Source: an uncultured Candidatus Saccharibacteria bacterium
GTDB taxonomy: Bacteria; Patescibacteriota; Saccharimonadia; Saccharimonadales; Saccharimonadaceae
Direction: 5' to 3'
DNA: 64,000 bases
NCBI GenBank assembly: GCA_948648655.1
Contig: CAPKVJ010000002.1
Location: 40,289 to 104,288, forward strand
The notes below the pieces were generated by a model that saw only the letters and a list, made by a program, of their open reading frames with translations, did not search any database and had not been told where the DNA came from. Shown piece by piece: positions 60,742 to 64,000 of the stretch (its first letter is position 1; every line of letters starts with the position of its first letter). The position numbers and the translations under genes were made by a program.

Positions 60742-60920
60742 TACAAAAAGCGACACCGCAAGGTGTCCAATCCGTTCGTAACCTATCCATCGAGCTATAA
60801 TAGCTAAATAAACGATTATATAGCGGTGCCGCTTTATCTCGTCTATATAAACTATCCATCTCGAAGTAGATAGGTATTACGATAAAATACTACCAAAAAC
60901 TGGTCACGATTGAATTGGAC
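60742..60920 (-). ncRNA. Structured leader RNA with terminator upstream of the FISUMP gene
   Basis: On the minus strand, a possible promoter TTGTAC-17-TATGAT (-10 at 60927-60932) is followed by a small palindromic stem, then a long-range stem (60869-60882 with 60776-60787, one 2-nt bulge) enclosing several small hairpins (GCGG/CCGC type; AGCTA/TAGCT; CTATC/GATAG). Directly behind is a terminator GACACC-TTGC-GGTGTC (60752-60767) with GCTTTTTG. The gene starts 220 nt further on, so this may be an attenuator, a riboswitch-like leader or a separate small RNA. No known class was recognised. Confidence 0.5.
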
Positions 60921-60957
60921 AATTCCATCATATCACACTTATGCTAAAAGTACAATA

Positions 60958-61755
60958 TTAAATTATCGTATTCTCCGCTGCAATCAGCACATGCTCAAAG
61001 AGTGCCGTTACTGTTAGCGGCCCTACGCCACCAATTTTTGGCGTAATCGCCGTTAAATCTTCACGCCACCGCACCTCATCGTCAACATCGCCGACCAGTA
61101 CCCCACCTTCACTTGCCGTCCCAGCATCGACGACTACAGCTCCAATTTTTACCATATTGTCCTTAATTAAATGCGGAACTCCAGTTGCACTCACGATGAT
61201 ATCAAAATTTTTTAGCTCGCTCAAATCGCTATGGCTCCGAAATACTTCCACGTCATAACCAGAATTTTTCCACATTTTTTCTAATGGTGCACCCACCAAT
61301 CGCCCTCTTCCGACCAACGCAATTTTCTTTCCTTCGAGATTTACATCATAACCAGCGAGCAACCAATTTATTGCCGTTGCCGTTGCCGATTCAAATTCTG
61401 AATCATCTCCAACCAGCCCATCGACATCTTTTTCTCGCGCAATTAATTTTAAGACTTCATCTGTCTTTTCTTTATTCTTGAGTGGCAATTGCACAATGAC
61501 TCCATGTACCGACGCATCGGTGTTTGCTTCACTAATTGCACTTGTTACATCTTCGCGCAACCAATCATCGACTTCTACGCCGATGTCTTCGCCATACTCC
61601 TTTTTTAACTCGACATATTTTTCGATCACCGGGCTATCATTGTCGCGGATAATTACTAGCTTTGGTTTAACTTTTTGGGCACGTAATCCACCCGCCATCC
61701 GCGCTTGATTTGATTTCATATAATCGGCAAGCTCTGCGCCATTTAAGATTTTCAT
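60958..61755 (-). CDS. folD: Methylenetetrahydrofolate dehydrogenase/cyclohydrolase
   Basis: FolD signatures are VELKKEYGEDIGVEV (with the catalytic Lys region YVELKK), QLPLKNK, VGRGRLVGAP (dinucleotide-binding) and the C-terminal PKIGGVGPLTVTALFEH. It interconverts methylene- and formyl-tetrahydrofolate. The 265-residue length is a little short. Its ATG overlaps the murB stop by 4 bp, so the two are translationally coupled. The usual SRxxxVG with Ser/Arg before VG reads GRGRLVGAP, a common variant. Confidence 0.92.
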   Translation of the reverse strand: MKILNGAELADYMKSNQARMAGGLRAQKVKPKLVIIRDNDSPVIEKYVELKKEYGEDIGVEVDDWLREDVTSAISEANTDASVHGVIVQLPLKNKEKTDEVLKLIAREKDVDGLVGDDSEFESATATAINWLLAGYDVNLEGKKIALVGRGRLVGAPLEKMWKNSGYDVEVFRSHSDLSELKNFDIIVSATGVPHLIKDNMVKIGAVVVDAGTASEGGVLVGDVDDEVRWREDLTAITPKIGGVGPLTVTALFEHVLIAAENTII

Positions 61756-62792
61756 TTATTATTACCTCCATGTATTGGGATCTCTACTGGCTCCTGTTCT
61801 AGTACAAAGCCAAATTTCTCCCGCACAGCATCAATAATTTCTGCTCTCGCTTTTGCCAAATCCTGATAGTTTTTTGCCTCTTCATTTATTAGTACCAATG
61901 CCGCTTTGTCACTCACACGAAATCCATATAATTCCTTGCCCTTTAACCCACAACTTTCAATTAGCCAGCCCGAATTAATCTTTCCGCTACCATCTTCATT
62001 TCGCCAAATCGGAATCCCCGACTGCTCAGCCTTGTCTGCATTTTTTTTATCGACGTAAACATTTTTGAAAAAACTTCCTGCGCTAGGAATTTTCTCTGGA
62101 TCCGGAAGTTTTTCTTTGCGAATTTCACTCACCATCCTACGTATATTTTTTGGTGAAAAATCTTTTTCCTTATGCTCGTCAATATAACGTTGCAGGGAAC
62201 TATAAAACGGCGGCTCCAAGTTTTTACGTTGCAACTTAATCGTCACCGCCGTAATCAAAAATCTTCCTTTGTCTTCACCCGTATTGAATCGACTTTTTCG
62301 ATACTGCATTCCCATTTCTGATTTATCTAGTATGACATTTTTCTTTAATTTCGTATCATATGCTTCGACCTGTTCGATCACGCCGGCGATATCTTGACCA
62401 TAGGCCCCAATATTCTGTACTGGTGCTGCACCGACGGTTCCAGGAATTTTGCTCATCGCCTCAATTCCCGAATATCCACGTTCGCAAGCAAATTCCACTA
62501 AATCATCCCAAATTTCTCCTCCCATTGCTCGGATAGTAATCTCATCGTTATTTTCGTTTATAATTTCAATTCCACGTAATTTATTTAATAGGACGACGCC
62601 CTCAAATTCCTCATCATGTGCGATTGTATTTGCTCCACCACCCATCACCCAAACTGGCAAACCTTTTTCTTTTGCAAAATCATAAGCCTTTACCACCTCT
62701 TCTGGCGATTCTATTTCGACGACATGGCGTGCGTTCCCGCCCAGCCGCATTGTCGTCAAGCTAGAAAGTGGCACATTCTCACGAATCTTCAT
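61752..62792 (-). CDS. murB: UDP-N-acetylenolpyruvoylglucosamine reductase
   Basis: FAD-binding motifs VMGGGANTIAHD (~52) and GIEAMSKIPGTVGAAPVQNIGAYG (read in two parts: GIEAMSKIPGTVGAAP and QNIGAYG), the catalytic Ser in SAGSFFKNV and the C-terminal half match MurB type I. It reduces the product of MurA to UDP-MurNAc. Length 346 is normal. A minus-strand TAGAAT (62799-62804) ends 6 nt before the ATG, so it is probably leaderless. folD follows with a 4-bp overlap. Confidence 0.94.
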   Translation of the reverse strand: MKIRENVPLSSLTTMRLGGNARHVVEIESPEEVVKAYDFAKEKGLPVWVMGGGANTIAHDEEFEGVVLLNKLRGIEIINENNDEITIRAMGGEIWDDLVEFACERGYSGIEAMSKIPGTVGAAPVQNIGAYGQDIAGVIEQVEAYDTKLKKNVILDKSEMGMQYRKSRFNTGEDKGRFLITAVTIKLQRKNLEPPFYSSLQRYIDEHKEKDFSPKNIRRMVSEIRKEKLPDPEKIPSAGSFFKNVYVDKKNADKAEQSGIPIWRNEDGSGKINSGWLIESCGLKGKELYGFRVSDKAALVLINEEAKNYQDLAKARAEIIDAVREKFGFVLEQEPVEIPIHGGNNK

Positions 62793-62798
62793 ACATAT

Positions 62799-62804
62799 AT
62801 TCTA
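62799..62804 (-). promoter_or_regulatory. -10 box, leaderless-type promoter of murB-folD
   Basis: Minus-strand TAGAAT ending 6 nt before the murB start codon. Confidence 0.55.
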
Positions 62805-62820
62805 CCATTTTTCACATATT

Positions 62821-62853
62821 ATATAAATAGGCTCCGAAGTTTCCTCCGAAGCC
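62821..62853 (-). terminator. Intrinsic terminator of the 62862 gene
   Basis: In the minus-strand RNA a 10-bp stem GGCUUCGGAG/CUUCGGAGCC closed by a GAAA loop, followed by UAUUUAUAU. The stem uses G-U pairs that work only on this strand. Confidence 0.75.
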
Positions 62854-62861
62854 TTTTACTG

Positions 62862-63818
62862 CTAGTCAGTAATTGTCCTATGCTGTTCGCGCAAGCTGAT
62901 TTCGCCTTCAGCCTTTCTGCTAGGTCTATGCACGATGCGAATTTCATTCAAATCCAAGCATACACTCCCATCCTCCATAGAATGCCAACGCGCTGACTTA
63001 TGAAAAATGTCTTTGTACCCTTTGATGCTGCCATCAGCAAATTTCCATAATACTGGTATTAGCATAATTTGTTCAAGATGGTCCATGATATTATATCGTG
63101 GCTTCACAACTTTTTTAGTTGTAATCGGCGCCTGCTCAACGCAGTTGTATTCATCCAAACCTTCGTTTAATGCATCGATTTCCACATCACTGACTTTTGC
63201 AAATAATTTTTCTACTGACGTCTGTTTGACTTTGTAACAATTCTGGGCCGGTATGTTAAAGTCGGTATAACAAAATTTGCCTTCAAGATCTTGCTTCGCG
63301 AGGTACATTTCGGGCCGATAACAATCATCCTCAAATCTCACCAGCAGAATATCATTGCGGTATTTGGCTAAATATAGCCTGTGGCGACCAGCCTCATATG
63401 GTAGTAGCGTGCTGCTGTATAGATCTTTTGTATGCTCCTTAATCTCCGCCAGAATTTCACCCATCGATGCATCACTCCTAAACTCTGGCATCTCTAGTAA
63501 AAATTGCCTCAAAGTCGTTTCCATTACTTCAAGTATTAATGCTTTGTGCGTATTGTTGGTGCATATCTGGCAATGCTCACGTTTTCGCAAAAAGAACTCA
63601 CGCTCATCATAGGTAGGCAAGAGAGGGAACAAGAAGTCGTCATCGTCCGTGATAAACGGCAAATCTTCATCCTCAAACTTGGAGCTAGTAGTACAAGCCA
63701 ACATCCAACATTGTCGTGCGCTAATTTGCCCGTTTGGATTCTCTTCAAAGACATAGCTAGGGATCAACTGGTCTATAAATATTAGGTCGCTCAAGGTTTC
63801 TACTATTTTTCTCTTCAT
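62862..63818 (-). CDS. Unrecognised 318-residue protein
   Basis: The ATG at 63818 has GGAGGAG 7 nt upstream, and a TATAAT lies at 63857-63862 (minus strand). The protein has one CxxC-like pair (HCQICTNN, ~85), acidic stretches (FITDDDDFLFPLLPTYDERE) and no membrane helix or signal peptide. Two segments look beta-rich (HRLYLAKYRNDILLVRFEDD and WHSMEDGSVCLDLNEIRIVH). It may be a regulatory or binding protein; no family was recognised. It is monocistronic with its own terminator. Confidence 0.6.
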   Translation of the reverse strand: MKRKIVETLSDLIFIDQLIPSYVFEENPNGQISARQCWMLACTTSSKFEDEDLPFITDDDDFLFPLLPTYDEREFFLRKREHCQICTNNTHKALILEVMETTLRQFLLEMPEFRSDASMGEILAEIKEHTKDLYSSTLLPYEAGRHRLYLAKYRNDILLVRFEDDCYRPEMYLAKQDLEGKFCYTDFNIPAQNCYKVKQTSVEKLFAKVSDVEIDALNEGLDEYNCVEQAPITTKKVVKPRYNIMDHLEQIMLIPVLWKFADGSIKGYKDIFHKSARWHSMEDGSVCLDLNEIRIVHRPSRKAEGEISLREQHRTITD

Positions 63819-63932
63819 GACAACTCCTCCTAACAAATTTTTAATGTGCACCATATATTATACTATAGATTATAAATAATTCAACTGTTGTGCAATATAG
63901 ATTTTTCACTTCCGTTTTCTCATAAATCGTGA

Positions 63933-63938
63933 TATAAT
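63933..63938 (+). promoter_or_regulatory. -10 box of tRNA-Lys
   Basis: TATAAT 9 nt before the tRNA 5' end. Confidence 0.6.
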
Positions 63939-63947
63939 CACTCCAGT

Positions 63948-64000
63948 GGGTCGGTAGCTCAGCTGGTTAGAGCACCTGCCTCTTAAGCAGGGTGTCGAGG
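63948..64000 (+). tRNA. tRNA-Lys (CTT), cut by the right edge
   Basis: Acceptor GGGTCGG, D arm TAGCTCAGCTGGTTAGAGCA, anticodon stem-loop CCTGC-CTCTTAA-GCAGG with anticodon CTT. The T arm and 3' end lie outside the window. Confidence 0.9.

Noticed and set aside
1..64000. CRISPR arrays, rRNA genes, complete transposons
   Set aside because: No regularly spaced repeats, rRNA cores or transposase genes were seen.

Overview
The window looks like a chromosome segment of a Candidatus Saccharibacteria (TM7, Patescibacteria) genome. This is inferred from gene content: minor-pilin and VirB6-like surface loci, a phosphoketolase, large single-pass surface proteins with disordered cytoplasmic ends, FISUMP, LPXTG and lamin-tail secreted proteins, and a reduced set of core genes. 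UGA is an ordinary stop here (murL and aguA end in TGA), which argues against the UGA-recoding CPR lineages. No rRNA, CRISPR array or complete insertion sequence was seen.

Layout. 0-9.6 kb: an oxidoreductase cut by the left edge, a stand-alone ATP-cone-like protein, a lamin-tail surface protein, a nucleotide kinase, hrcA-grpE, a phosphoketolase encoded as two coupled half genes, a DUF5680-like protein and a PIN-TRAM protein. 9.6-17.2 kb: class A PBP, a candidate small RNA, tyrS, a HAD phosphomannomutase-like enzyme, tpiA and a membrane-anchored Pro/Ala-rich protein. 17.3-24.3 kb: a six-gene minus-strand operon for minor pilins and a large adhesin-like protein. 24.4-37.4 kb: an accessory and surface region holding a secreted protein between imperfect inverted repeats, a RelB-like remnant, a HEPN protein, an AlbA_2/HATPase protein, tRNA-Gly and tRNA-His, an unrecognised 442-residue protein, an LPTTG protein, and a VirB6/TrbL-like membrane protein with its partner. 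37.4-64 kb: mainly housekeeping genes: tRNA-Ile2, a DivIC-like protein, murL-murD, rubrerythrin, ruvB, an agmatine deiminase operon fused to gpmI, recA-recX, an HTH-MurA fusion, galU, tilS, lepA, a MATE/cytidylate-kinase-like pair, a FISUMP protein, folD-murB and the start of a tRNA-Lys.

Themes. (1) About fifteen genes have a TATAAT-type -10 box ending exactly 6-7 nt before the start codon, so their mRNAs should be leaderless; genes inside operons or with long leaders carry Shine-Dalgarno sites. (2) Three intergenic loci (13.9, 37.5 and 58.9 kb) share one undescribed layout: a 27-38 residue ORF whose last codons and stop form an 11-bp hairpin, which on the opposite strand is the intrinsic terminator of a roughly 45-50 nt RNA with its own promoter. 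Two copies encode clearly homologous basic peptides and share an identical 31-nt 5' UTR. The layout resembles 3'-overlapping type I toxin-antitoxin pairs. (3) Several leaders place a terminator between promoter and gene, suggesting attenuation. (4) Cell-wall genes are unusual: MurD plus MurL (a D-Glu route without glutamate racemase) and a MurA carrying an N-terminal XRE domain. (5) Energy genes include a split phosphoketolase and an agmatine deiminase operon lacking its carbamate kinase.
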